Origin: Rickettsiales bacterium
Lineage (GTDB): Bacteria > Pseudomonadota > Alphaproteobacteria > Rickettsiales > SXRF01
Direction: 5' to 3'
Assembly (NCBI GenBank): GCA_021299465.1
Contig: JAJTHB010000013.1
Coordinates: forward strand, 1 to 58,567
DNA length: 58,567 bases
Positions within the stretch are counted from its first letter, which is position 1, and each line of letters starts with the position of its first letter. A program made the translations under genes and the position numbers. The notes under the pieces are model-generated. The model was not told the origin of the DNA. It made no database searches and worked only from the letters and a program-made list of their open reading frames with translations. Shown in pieces: positions 18,998 to 25,712 of the stretch.

Positions 18998-19806
18998 GGC
19001 TTGCGGGCTCCTGCATGGGGCGGCCGTCCCCGCGGGCGATTAAAGTTATGGTATACACGCAGCAAACGCGTCGTCACCTCTTGGCCTTCCTGAGGCGCAG
19101 GCGGCATCAGCAGCATGCGGCCTTTTTTGAATTCACCAAAATCATTCGCAACAATAAAACATGCCTGCGTATCAACAATCTTGCCTTCGTTGTAAAAATA
19201 AACAAACCCCTCATAAACCGTATATTGCGTGAGTGAATCGCCTTCTTTGCGTTTAAATTTGTCATAAAACGCTCTGCGGTTGTTGGTTTTGGTCGCCAGC
19301 TTCAAGGGACGATAGGTCGAATCTGCAGAGAAATGAATATACTGCATGGGCGTTGCCTGGAAATCAGCACTCTCTTTGCCCGCCGGTTGTTCATAGAGTT
19401 TTTCCAAGCGATAAAATCCCCAAAGATCACCAGGCTTACATGGTGTTGATGGTGGCAGGGTTGGAAACACATTACTAAGCGGCGACGCTTGCGGTGCCGG
19501 ACGATTGGCAGGAGCAGGCGGCACAACCGCGGCGGGGTTGGCAGGCGCAGGCACGGCGGCGGCTGGGGCAGCAATTGCTGCTGGCGCTGGCGCCGGCACC
19601 ACAGCCTGCTGCGCCCATGCAATCGCAGGCAATAATGATAAAAATAATATCACAAAACTAGATGCATATCTCGCTGCGGTGAGCAAAGCGCGAAGCGATG
19701 GAGTCCGAAAAAACGAGTGTACATTACAGTACACGACGTTTTTGAGGGAGGCTCCATTGCAAGCAGATTTGCCGCCGCAGGTAGAGATAGGTAGCAAGTT
19801 TTTCAT
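18994..19806 (-). CDS. Hypothetical secreted protein between nuoD and nuoE, with a repeat inserted in its signal peptide
   Basis: 270 residues, no recognised family. A hydrophobic segment [15 protein letters not shown] with an AWA-Q cleavage site is a typical signal-peptide core. It is preceded by about 45 residues that include the translation of a 116-base dispersed repeat (19671-19786). Removing that stretch would leave MKNLLPIS directly before the hydrophobic core, a normal signal peptide, so the repeat appears to have inserted in frame. After the signal comes an Ala/Pro-rich linker (about 66-120) and a globular C-terminal domain. The start overlaps the nuoD stop and the stop overlaps the nuoE start, so it is fully coupled within the operon. 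Export may be impaired by the long N-terminus. Confidence 0.78.
   Translation of the reverse strand: MKNLLPISTCGGKSACNGASLKNVVYCNVHSFFRTPSLRALLTAARYASSFVILFLSLLPAIAWAQQAVVPAPAPAAIAAPAAAVPAPANPAAVVPPAPANRPAPQASPLSNVFPTLPPSTPCKPGDLWGFYRLEKLYEQPAGKESADFQATPMQYIHFSADSTYRPLKLATKTNNRRAFYDKFKRKEGDSLTQYTVYEGFVYFYNEGKIVDTQACFIVANDFGEFKKGRMLLMPPAPQEGQEVTTRLLRVYHNFNRPRGRPPHAGARKP
19671..19786. repeat. 116-bp dispersed palindromic element, copy A (protein-coding)
   Basis: Nearly identical along its length to 24233-24348. Both run from TCGCTGCGG through a GTGTAC/GTAC(A/T)C centre to CTGCGGCGG-type ends, which form an imperfect inverted repeat. This copy lies inside the N-terminal coding region of the secreted-protein gene, read in frame on the minus strand without a stop. 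It resembles in behaviour the palindromic elements of Rickettsiales that insert in frame into genes. Confidence 0.85.
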
Positions 19807-20987
19807 CGATCAATCTCCCCGAACACAATGTCCATCGTTCCGATGATCGCAGTGACATCGGCGAGCATATGGCCTTTGCTCATGAATTCCATCGCCTGCA
19901 AATGGGCGAATCCCGGCGCGCGGATCTTGCAGCGATAAGGTTTATTGGAGCCATCAGCAACCACATACACGCCGAACTCGCCCTAGGGTGCTTCGTCGGC
20001 AGTGTAGGTCTCGCCTGCAGGCACATGGTAGCCCTCGGTATAGAGTTTGAAGTGATGGATGAGGCCCTCCATCGATTGTTTCATCAGGCCACGCTTGGGT
20101 GGTGCGATTTTGGGGTCATCCGTAACAACAGGCCCGCCTGGCATTTTATCAAGGCATTGCTCAATCAGCTTCAGCGACTGGCGCATCTCTTCCATTCGGC
20201 ATAAATAGCGATCCCAGCAATCGCCGTTTTTACCGATGGGTACATCAAACTCCAGCTGTTCATAAATTTCGTAGGGCTGGGATTTACGAAGATCCCACGC
20301 TACGCCGGAGCCGCGCAGCATTGGGCCGGAAAAGCCCCAGTCCATCGCCTCTTTCGCCAAGACCACGCCGATATCGACCATGCGCTGCTTGAAGATGCGG
20401 TTTTCGGTGAGCAGGTCATCAACATCATCGATAATCTTGTAAAAGCCCTTCACAAATTTGGCGATATCCGCATCAAGTCCCGCCGGAATATCCTGATGTA
20501 CGCCGCCCGGACGAATATACGCCGAATGAAAGCGCGCGCCCGATGCACGCTCATAAAACTCGAGCATTTTTTCGCGCTCTTCGAACATCCATAAGAGCGG
20601 GGTCATCGCCCCAACATCAAGCGCTTGCGTGGTGACGTTCAGAATATGGTTTAAGATGCGCGTCAGCTCGCAGAACATGACGCGGATATATTTCGCGCGC
20701 TCAGGGATTTCACACCCCAGCAGCTTTTCCACCGCCAGCGAGAAGCAGTGCTCCTGGCACATCGGCGAGACATAATCCAGCCGATCAAAATAGGGCAGCG
20801 CCTGCAAATAAGTTTTATGCTCGATCAGTTTTTCGGTACCACGATGTAGCAGGCCAATATGCGGATCGGCGCGCTCCACCACCTCGCCGTCCATCTCCAG
20901 CACAAGACGCAGTACACCGTGCGCCGCCGGATGCTGCGGGCCAAAATTCAGCGTGAGGTTTTTTAAATCAACGATGGGCTGGGTCAT
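19803..20987 (-). pseudogene. nuoD: NADH-quinone oxidoreductase subunit D, frame interrupted by an in-frame TAG
   Basis: 49-kDa-type subunit that forms part of the quinone site and N2 environment. Signatures: [43 protein letters not shown], and [12 protein letters not shown]. The frame is intact for 334 codons from the ATG at 20987, then reads [13 protein letters not shown] (19983-19985), [25 protein letters not shown] and on to a proper end EIDR-TGA. Homologues have Lys at the TAG position, so a single AAG-to-TAG change explains it. The last 59 residues contain conserved sequence needed for function. Possible explanations: sequencing or assembly error, real nonsense mutation, or readthrough. 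The native stop still overlaps the next gene's ATG. Confidence 0.92.
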
Positions 20988-21054
20988 GAGCAAGGTTTTA
21001 GCGACTTTAATCTAGTTTTTCTAGTGCCGATTTATGAAGAAAGTATGAAGCGTG

Positions 21055-21594
21055 CTATGTCAGGAACCGATGCATCACATAAACATCGACATAACCCCTC
21101 TTGGCATGGCGGAAACCCTCAGGCAGCGTACCGACAATCTTCATGCCTAGCGATTGCCACAGCTCTACCGCCACCTGGTTGGTGCTCACGACAAAATTAA
21201 ACTGCATCGCCCTATAGCCGAGCCTCTTTGCGGTCTTGAGCGCATGCTTGCCGAGTGCGGTGGCGATACCCATACGCCGGTAATCAGGGTGGACGATGAA
21301 GGAAGCATTGGCGACATGCTCAGCGCGGCCGGTACGGTTGCGGCGGATGGTGGCGATACCCGCCACCTTGCCTTTTACATCCGCCACATAGCAGTGGGTA
21401 TCCGGCGCAGTCATCCAGTAGGCGAGCGAGCGCTCCGGCATCATCTCTTCACGGGTATAGGAATAGGTCATGCCTTCATCGAGTATCTGGCAGAAGATAT
21501 CGTAAATCTCTTCGAAATCCTCGAGGCGGGCGGGGCGCAGCGCGAAACGCTGCGAGTGTTGAGTGTGGAGTGTAGAGTGTGGCTTCTTAGGCAT
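21055..21594 (-). CDS. GNAT family N-acetyltransferase (phosphinothricin-acetyltransferase-like) inside the nuo operon
   Basis: 179 residues with the GNAT fold: RPARLEDFEEIYDIF at the start, the acetyl-CoA loop HPDYRRMGIATALGKHAL and the NQVAVELWQSLGMKIVGTLPEGFRH segment that is typical of the phosphinothricin-type subgroup. The substrate is unknown. Residues 5-14 (PHSTLHTQHS) are the translation of the GAGTNTR heptamer array, so the present start codon lies beyond an inserted repeat; the native start may have been lost. It overlaps the upstream four-helix-bundle gene by eight bases and lies 67 bases before nuoD. It is not part of complex I. Confidence 0.85.
   Translation of the reverse strand: MPKKPHSTLHTQHSQRFALRPARLEDFEEIYDIFCQILDEGMTYSYTREEMMPERSLAYWMTAPDTHCYVADVKGKVAGIATIRRNRTGRAEHVANASFIVHPDYRRMGIATALGKHALKTAKRLGYRAMQFNFVVSTNQVAVELWQSLGMKIVGTLPEGFRHAKRGYVDVYVMHRFLT
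21554..21581 (+). repeat. Left heptamer arm (four units) flanking the four-helix-bundle gene
   Basis: Units on the plus strand are GAGTGTT, GAGTGTG, GAGTGTA and GAGTGTG. The arm is the inverted counterpart of 21958-21985 and lies within the first codons of the acetyltransferase gene. Together the two arms bracket the IVP-like gene like terminal inverted repeats. Confidence 0.88.
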
Positions 21595-21967
21595 TTTTGC
21601 GCTCTAACGCGTTGTAAAGCCCGTGGAGCTTTTTACCAAGCACTACCATTAGTGAGTTTAGCTCCTGAATATCAGGAACACCGATATAACCAAGCTCTAA
21701 AGCTATTGTCCTTTGCGTCCTAAGTTCCGCAAGCGAACCAATGGCAATCGAGATAAATCTCATGAAATCTTTGGTTGATTTGCGAGCGCCCCCTTCTGCA
21801 ATATTGGAAGGGATCGAAACTGCCGCTCTACACATCTGATCGACAAGCCTATATTTTTCTTTATCGGGAAATTTTTCTGTCAGCACATAAATCATTTTTA
21901 CCAATTTAATACCCAGCTGCCACACTTCAAGGCTTTCGTGGCTTTCGAATTCTTGCTTACACTCCAC
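21587..21967 (-). CDS. Four-helix-bundle protein (IVP / S23-like), flanked by inverted heptamer arrays
   Basis: 126 residues of the four-helix-bundle family first known from proteins encoded in 23S rRNA intervening sequences. Diagnostic pieces: SHESLEVWQLGIKLVKMIY, KYRLVDQMCRAAVSIPSNIAEG, KSTKDFMRFISIAIGSLAELRTQ, and a last helix with LNSLMVVLGKKLHGL. The molecular function is unknown; relatives associate with RNA or with diversity-generating retroelements. The GTG start (21965-21967) lies inside the right heptamer array, where coding begins GTG GAG TGT AAG. The gene sits between nuoC and an acetyltransferase gene, far from rRNA. The arrangement suggests an inserted, possibly mobile unit. Confidence 0.88.
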   Translation of the reverse strand: MECKQEFESHESLEVWQLGIKLVKMIYVLTEKFPDKEKYRLVDQMCRAAVSIPSNIAEGGARKSTKDFMRFISIAIGSLAELRTQRTIALELGYIGVPDIQELNSLMVVLGKKLHGLYNALERKNA

Positions 21968-21985
21968 ACTCTATACTCCACACTC
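21958..21985 (-). repeat. Right heptamer arm (four units) flanking the four-helix-bundle gene
   Basis: Read on the minus strand the units are GAGTGTG, GAGTATA, GAGTGTG and GAGTGTA. The array begins five bases after the nuoC stop codon and supplies the GTG start of the four-helix-bundle gene. It is an inverted copy of the arm at 21554-21581. Confidence 0.88.
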
Positions 21986-21989
21986 AGCA

Positions 21990-22580
21990 CTACTTTGCCG
22001 CTTTCTCATCCCCAGGCAGCACGTAATCACCGCCCTCCCATGGGCTAGAAAAATCAAAGCTACGATAAGCTTGATTCAGTTTGACGGGCTCATAAACAAC
22101 ACGTTTCTGCTCATCGTCATAGCGAAGTTCAACATAGCCGGTGAGCGGGAAATCCTTGCGCTGAGGGTGGCCATCAAAACCATAATCAGTGAGGATACGG
22201 CGCAGGTCAGGATTGCCGTCAAACAGGATGCCATACATATCCCACGCCTCGCGCTCATACCAGCCGGCGCTCGAAAAAACCGACACCACCGACGGTACCG
22301 GCGTCATTTCATCGGTTGTCAGCTTCACACGAATACGAAAGTTGTGCTTAAGGCTGAGGAGCTGATACACCACTTCAAAACGCTGCTCGCGCTCAGGATA
22401 GTCAACACCGGCAATATCGACCAGCTGTTTGCACAGCGTGTGCGGATTATCGCGCAGGAACTCCAGCAGCGCCGCGACATGCGCGCGGTTGGTGGTCAGC
22501 ACCATTTCGCCGCCCACCACCTCCGCCTTGTCGATGTGCGAGGGATAGGTTTGCTGGAGGTAGTTTACTAACTCGTTCAT
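21990..22580 (-). CDS. nuoC: NADH-quinone oxidoreductase subunit C
   Basis: 30-kDa-type peripheral subunit of complex I. Recognisable blocks are [75 protein letters not shown], the family signature. 196 residues, no fusion to NuoD. Upstream, instead of nuoB at a short distance, there is a remnant toxin gene ending seven bases before the ATG. Downstream is a heptamer array. Confidence 0.95.
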   Translation of the reverse strand: MNELVNYLQQTYPSHIDKAEVVGGEMVLTTNRAHVAALLEFLRDNPHTLCKQLVDIAGVDYPEREQRFEVVYQLLSLKHNFRIRVKLTTDEMTPVPSVVSVFSSAGWYEREAWDMYGILFDGNPDLRRILTDYGFDGHPQRKDFPLTGYVELRYDDEQKRVVYEPVKLNQAYRSFDFSSPWEGGDYVLPGDEKAAK

Positions 22581-22586
22581 GGCGGC

Positions 22587-22688
22587 TCACTTTAATAAGG
22601 CATCATACTCGGCGTGCGAACCGATCCAATGCCAGATAGACACCCCGTCATTATTAACGGCGAGCGCCCGATGATTCAAACCAATTCT
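22587..22688 (-). pseudogene. C-terminal remnant of a RelE/ParE-family toxin gene
   Basis: The minus strand reads RIGLNHRALAV, a short linker, then SIWHWIGSHAEYDALLK and a TGA stop. This is the typical last third of a RelE/ParE-like toxin (usual form: YSVRIGLGYRALGV ... WFWIGSHAEYDKL). There is no start codon: a TAA lies in frame right before the arginine (22689-22691), and the expected N-terminal two thirds are replaced by a G/C-palindromic repeat. An antitoxin-like remnant lies upstream. The toxin should be inactive. Confidence 0.75.
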
Positions 22689-22732
22689 TTAAGGTCCCAG
22701 CCTATGGCACTTAACGAAATATTAGGCACGGA

Positions 22733-22850
22733 CATCCCTCCCCCTGTAGGGGGGAGGTTAGGAGGGGGGCGCCTTTGGAAGATAGATGAGTATCAGCGTT
22801 TACCAAGCCCGCCCCCTCCCCGACCCTCCCCCTATGGGGGAGGGAGTTGG
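22733..22850. repeat. G/C-rich palindromic element in the remnant toxin gene
   Basis: Two purine/pyrimidine-tract hairpins, around 22735-22771 (CCCTCCCCCTGTAGGGGGGAGG) and 22808-22845 (the same motif with a TATGGGGGAGGG arm), face each other and bracket about 36 bases. The design, CTCCCCC-loop-GGGGGAG in opposite orientations, is that of a composite palindromic repeat. It separates the antitoxin remnant from the toxin C-terminal remnant, so it probably broke or accompanied the breaking of the toxin gene. Confidence 0.75.
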
Positions 22851-22890
22851 CAGCGCCGATTTTTTTTCGCTAAAAGGGTTACCGATTTTC

Positions 22891-23100
22891 TTAGAGTGCA
22901 GTGACGTATGGGCGGGATAAAGTTATCGCTTCAGCATAGAATGCATCAAGCTTACCGGATGCACTATCGGCTTCAATCTGCTTATCCCATGCATCCTGAT
23001 CAATATGCGCGGCAACATAATCGCCGAGCCAGCGAGTGAGCTTGGCCAGTTACGGCTTGGGCAGGGCGGTAATGGCAGATTCTATTTGAGATAAGTTCAT
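22891..23100 (-). pseudogene. Antitoxin-like gene of a type II TA pair with an in-frame TAA
   Basis: From the ATG at 23100 the frame reads MNLSQIESAITALPKP, then TAA (23050-23052), then LAKLTRWLGDYVAAHIDQDAWDKQIEADSASGKLDAFYAEA and a final stop at 22891. This is the pattern of small antitoxins (LPPEELAKL..W...WDKQIEADxxxGKLDAL) that precede RelE/ParE toxins. One base change, such as GAA to TAA, explains the break. The toxin remnant follows on the same strand, in the usual antitoxin-toxin order. Confidence 0.75.
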
Positions 23101-23170
23101 GACTTGATGATATCAAAAAACTATAAAAATCAACTTGAGAGAGCGATTAACTGATGGAGGACATCATACA

Positions 23171-23686
23171 TCAACGCCTCCTCGATGGGGGCTTTGACGG
23201 GCTGGCATAGCTCAGTGCATCACGTAGACCATGCAAATGCTCGTTCGTTAAATCGTCTTGAGTAATGCCCACCTTCATTAACTCTGTTGTAACTTGCTGC
23301 GCTGCCTTAAAAACAGCATCTTTGTAGTGAGCATATTCCGCATCTCGCAACAGCTCGCTTCGTGCTTTTTTCGCCATGCCTTCTTCTGTACTTTTAATCC
23401 CTTCCACGAGCAAATTAAGTGAAAGCAATATTGACGGCATATCACCACCCATCGAATGTTCTACTTCTGTCAATGGCTTTTGTACATCTCGCGGATAAGC
23501 GTCATGAAGCACCAACAGTGCTCGTGCGAATGTGTTAGACGTTCTCCAGTATGCATCTTTATATTTTTCACAGGCACTAGCCTTATTCAAAAAGAATGCC
23601 TGTAAAACACCGAGATCTTTGGCGAGCGGAACTAAAATCGATTTAAATTTATCATCCTGAGGATCAAGTTCGCTTAGATGTGTCAC
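23171..23686 (-). CDS. Hypothetical soluble protein overlapping the end of nuoB
   Basis: 171 residues, mostly helical by composition, with no signal peptide, membrane helix or motif I can name. Its start is a GTG that overlaps the nuoB stop (GTGA), so it is translationally coupled to nuoB. The C-terminus is short and basic (SKPPSRRR). It is not a known complex I subunit or assembly factor. The TA remnants lie between it and nuoC. Confidence 0.68.
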   Translation of the reverse strand: MTHLSELDPQDDKFKSILVPLAKDLGVLQAFFLNKASACEKYKDAYWRTSNTFARALLVLHDAYPRDVQKPLTEVEHSMGGDMPSILLSLNLLVEGIKSTEEGMAKKARSELLRDAEYAHYKDAVFKAAQQVTTELMKVGITQDDLTNEHLHGLRDALSYASPSKPPSRRR

Positions 23687-24216
23687 CTAATAATCGTCCC
23701 CTTACGGCGGATTTTCTTTTGCAGCTGAAGGATGCCATACATCAGTGCCTCGGCGGTCGGCGGGCAGCCCGGAACATAGACATCCACCGGCACAATGCGG
23801 TCGCAGCCGCGCACCACGGAATAAGAATAATGGTAATACCCGCCGCCATTGGCGCAAGAGCCCATGGAAATCACATAGCGCGGCTCGGCCATCTGGTCAT
23901 AGACTTTACGCAGCGCCGGCGCCATCTTGTTGCACAGCGTGCCGGCGACAATCATGACATCCGCCTGCCGCGGGCTGGGGCGAAACACAACGCCAAAACG
24001 ATCCATATCATAGCGCGAAGCGGCTGCCTGCATCATCTCCACCGCGCAGCAGGCGAGCCCAAAGGTCATCGGCCACAAGCTGCCGGAGCGCGCCCAGTTC
24101 ACCAGATAATCAAGCTTGGCAACGACAAAACCTTTGTCGTTAAATTCATTTACAACTTGTGCAGGTAGTGCTCCCTGAGCGGTGATTGGGGTTTGGAGTT
24201 TGGAGTTTGGCTGCAT
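23683..24216 (-). CDS. nuoB: NADH-quinone oxidoreductase subunit B
   Basis: Carries cluster N2, the last iron-sulfur centre before quinone. Cluster ligands are visible in [10 protein letters not shown], in [23 protein letters not shown] and in [14 protein letters not shown]. 177 residues. The first ten codons ([10 protein letters not shown]) are the translation of three GAGTTTG-type heptamers, so the N-terminus is repeat-derived; family homology begins near [26 protein letters not shown]. The 145-base gap to nuoA contains copy B of the 116-bp element. Confidence 0.95.
   Translation of the reverse strand: MQPNSKLQTPITAQGALPAQVVNEFNDKGFVVAKLDYLVNWARSGSLWPMTFGLACCAVEMMQAAASRYDMDRFGVVFRPSPRQADVMIVAGTLCNKMAPALRKVYDQMAEPRYVISMGSCANGGGYYHYSYSVVRGCDRIVPVDVYVPGCPPTAEALMYGILQLQKKIRRKGTIIR
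24189..24209. repeat. Heptamer array (three units of G(A/G)GTTTG) at the nuoB start
   Basis: Plus-strand units GGGTTTG, GAGTTTG and GAGTTTG. The array lies within the first codons of nuoB, five bases from the ATG. Same family as the arrays at 5689-5716 and 21554-21985. Confidence 0.75.
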
Positions 24217-24232
24217 AAATATCCTTAGAAAC

Positions 24233-24348
24233 TCGCTGCGGCGAGTAAAGCGCGCAGTGATGGATACCGAGAAAGCGGAGTGTACACATTAGTACATGAC
24301 GCTATCGAGGAGGCTCCATCACAAGCAGATTTACCGTCGCAGATAGAG
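24233..24348. repeat. 116-bp dispersed palindromic element, copy B (intergenic)
   Basis: Same orientation and length as 19671-19786. Shared blocks include TCGCTGCGG, AGCGCG, GATGGA, GAGTGTACA, GAGGCTCCAT and AAGCAGATTT. The ends pair as an imperfect inverted repeat. It fills most of the space between nuoA and nuoB, so it is transcribed with the operon but not translated. Confidence 0.85.
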
Positions 24349-24361
24349 TTTATATGGATAT

Positions 24362-24727
24362 TTACTCCCATTCCAGCGCACCTTTCTTCCACTCATAAAT
24401 AAAGCCGACGGTCAGCACGAATAAAAAACCCATCATCGACCAGAAGCCAAACACACCAATCTCATCCAGCGAGATCGCCCAAGGGAATAGGAATGCAACT
24501 TCAAGATCAAAAATAATGAACAGGATCGCAACCAGATAAAAGCGTACATCAAACTTGCCGCGTGCATCGCCGAACGCTTCAAAGCCACACTCATAGGCGG
24601 AGAGTTTCTCCGTGTCCGGCTTCTGGCGGCCGATCAGCATAGGCAGGAAAATCATCACCAAAGCAAGGCCTATGGCAATGCCAAAGAAGACCAGAATCGG
24701 GAAGTAAGAAGCAACAACATCAGACAT
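24362..24727 (-). CDS. nuoA: NADH-quinone oxidoreductase subunit A
   Basis: Three-helix membrane subunit near the quinone chamber. The loop with ligand-accessible residues reads [45 protein letters not shown], the family signature. 121 residues from the ATG at 24727; an ATG at 24736 would add three residues. Neither has a strong ribosome-binding site. It is the first nuo gene; the region upstream to the tRNA-Val gene must hold its promoter, which I could not place. Confidence 0.94.
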   Translation of the reverse strand: MSDVVASYFPILVFFGIAIGLALVMIFLPMLIGRQKPDTEKLSAYECGFEAFGDARGKFDVRFYLVAILFIIFDLEVAFLFPWAISLDEIGVFGFWSMMGFLFVLTVGFIYEWKKGALEWE

Positions 24728-24821
24728 GCTTATCATTATTAAGTGTAGTACAATGATTTGCCAAGCGAAATCATGGCTAAATCTTGTATCAAGCCGGCAT
24801 ATTTTTTTAGCATTTAGGTGC

Positions 24822-24850
24822 TTGCAATAAAAAACAAAACGCGCTAGAAG
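24822..24850 (+). promoter_or_regulatory. Probable sigma-70 type promoter of tRNA-Val
   Basis: TTGCAA (24822-24827) and TAGAAG (24845-24850) are spaced by 17 bases, and the -10 element lies about 20 bases before the mature tRNA end. Spacing and position fit; the hexamers are imperfect matches. Confidence 0.5.
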
Positions 24851-24870
24851 CTCCCTCTCGCGACAAGCGA

Positions 24871-24947
24871 GGGCGCTTAGCTCAGTTGGTTAGAGCATCT
24901 CGTTTACACCGAGAGGGTCCGCGGTTCGAGTCCGTGAGCGCCCACCA
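24871..24947 (+). tRNA. tRNA-Val (anticodon TAC)
   Basis: 77 bases with encoded CCA. Acceptor GGGCGCT pairs with AGCGCCC; the anticodon loop TTTACAC gives TAC; the T arm contains GGTTCGAGTCC. A structured repeat follows directly after the CCA. Confidence 0.96.
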
Positions 24948-25052
24948 GCCTACGCTCTGCGAGCTGCGGCTCGGCAAGCCTTCTTGCCGAACGTAAGCGA
25001 GCAGCTAAGCGGAGGCTGCCACGCTGTAGCCCTTCAGGGCGAAAGCGGGCGA
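24948..25052 (+). repeat. tRNA-adjacent palindromic element after tRNA-Val
   Basis: Starts with GCCTACGCTC directly after the encoded CCA and contains several hairpins (GAGCTGCGGCTC; CGGCAAG-CTTGCCG). It ends with GCTGTAGC, a loop, then GCGAAAGCGGGC. The start matches the elements at 34964-34999 and 57281-57306; the tail matches 57114-57212. Confidence 0.7.
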
Positions 25053-25074
25053 GTACAATATAACACTTCTTTGC

Positions 25075-25151
25075 GGGGGTGTAGCTCAGTTGGTTAGAGC
25101 GTCGCCCTGTCACGGCGAAGGCCGCGGGTTCGAGTCCCGTCACTCCCGCCA
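25075..25151 (+). tRNA. tRNA-Asp (anticodon GTC)
   Basis: 77 bases with discriminator G and encoded CCA. Acceptor GGGGGTG pairs with CACTCCC (one G-T pair). The anticodon loop CTGTCAC gives GTC. The T arm contains GGGTTCGAGTCCC. Confidence 0.96.
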
Positions 25152-25161
25152 CTTTATAGCA

Positions 25162-25188
25162 ATCCCCACTGAAAGCGGGGATCCTGAC
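25162..25188. repeat. CCCC-(ACTGAAA)-GCGGGGATCCTGAC hairpin
   Basis: Single short palindrome downstream of tRNA-Asp, of the same type as 56101-56129 and the nuoI-nuoJ pair. It ends about ten bases before the ATG of the acetyltransferase gene. Confidence 0.65.
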
Positions 25189-25198
25189 TGATCCGCTT

Positions 25199-25669
25199 AT
25201 GCTCTCTCTCCGCCCCGCCCTTCCAACCGACGCCCCGCTGATCGTCAGCTATATTCGTGAACTAGCCGAATATGAAAAATTACTGCATGAATGCCATGCG
25301 ACGCCTGAGCTGATTGAGCAATGGCTGTTTGTCGAGAATAAAGCGGGCTGCCTGCTGGCTGAATGGGACAGCAAACCGGCAGGCTTTGCGCTTTACTTCT
25401 ACAACTTCTCAACATTCCTTGCCAAGCCGGGCATTTACATTGAAGATTTATTTATACGTCCCGATTTCAGGCGGAGGGGCATTGCGAAGGCGATGTTCAA
25501 ATACCTTGCCAAGAAAGCAATCGCTGAAGGTTGCGGCAGGCTGGAATGGTGGGTGCTGGACTGGAACGAAGATGCGATTCGTTTCTATGAATCGCTCGGC
25601 GCTGCGCCGATGAGCGAATGGACGGTGCAGCGCATCAGTGGTAACGCACTGAAAACCCTCGCCGCCTGA
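25199..25669 (+). CDS. GNAT family N-acetyltransferase (diamine/polyamine acetyltransferase-like)
   Basis: 156 residues. LRPALPTDAPLIVSYIRELAEYEKL at the start, YNFSTFLAKPGIYIEDLFIRPDFRRRGIAKAMFKYLAKKA as acetyl-CoA binding core, and RLEWWVLDWNEDAIRFYESLGA at the C-terminus match the spermidine/spermine (SAT1-like) acetyltransferase subgroup of bacteria. It probably transfers an acetyl group to a small amine or amino acid; the exact substrate is not shown. It stands alone between tRNA-Asp and the antiporter gene. Confidence 0.88.
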   Translation: MLSLRPALPTDAPLIVSYIRELAEYEKLLHECHATPELIEQWLFVENKAGCLLAEWDSKPAGFALYFYNFSTFLAKPGIYIEDLFIRPDFRRRGIAKAMFKYLAKKAIAEGCGRLEWWVLDWNEDAIRFYESLGAAPMSEWTVQRISGNALKTLAA

Positions 25670-25712
25670 CGAGAAGGTTTTTATTTACGCTTGATGTGTG
25701 TATGCTAGCCGC

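Noticed and set aside
19983-19985. Reassignment of TAG to an amino acid as explanation for nuoD
   Set aside because: TAG terminates many intact genes here, for example birA, nuoE, nuoH and nuoC, at the expected ends.
21554-21985. Heptamer arrays as a CRISPR
   Set aside because: Units are seven bases with no spacers; they do not have the form of a CRISPR array.
24904-25152. Minus-strand open frame starting MAGVTGLEPAAF
   Set aside because: It is the antisense of tRNA-Asp, the intervening repeat and most of tRNA-Val, a common false gene call.
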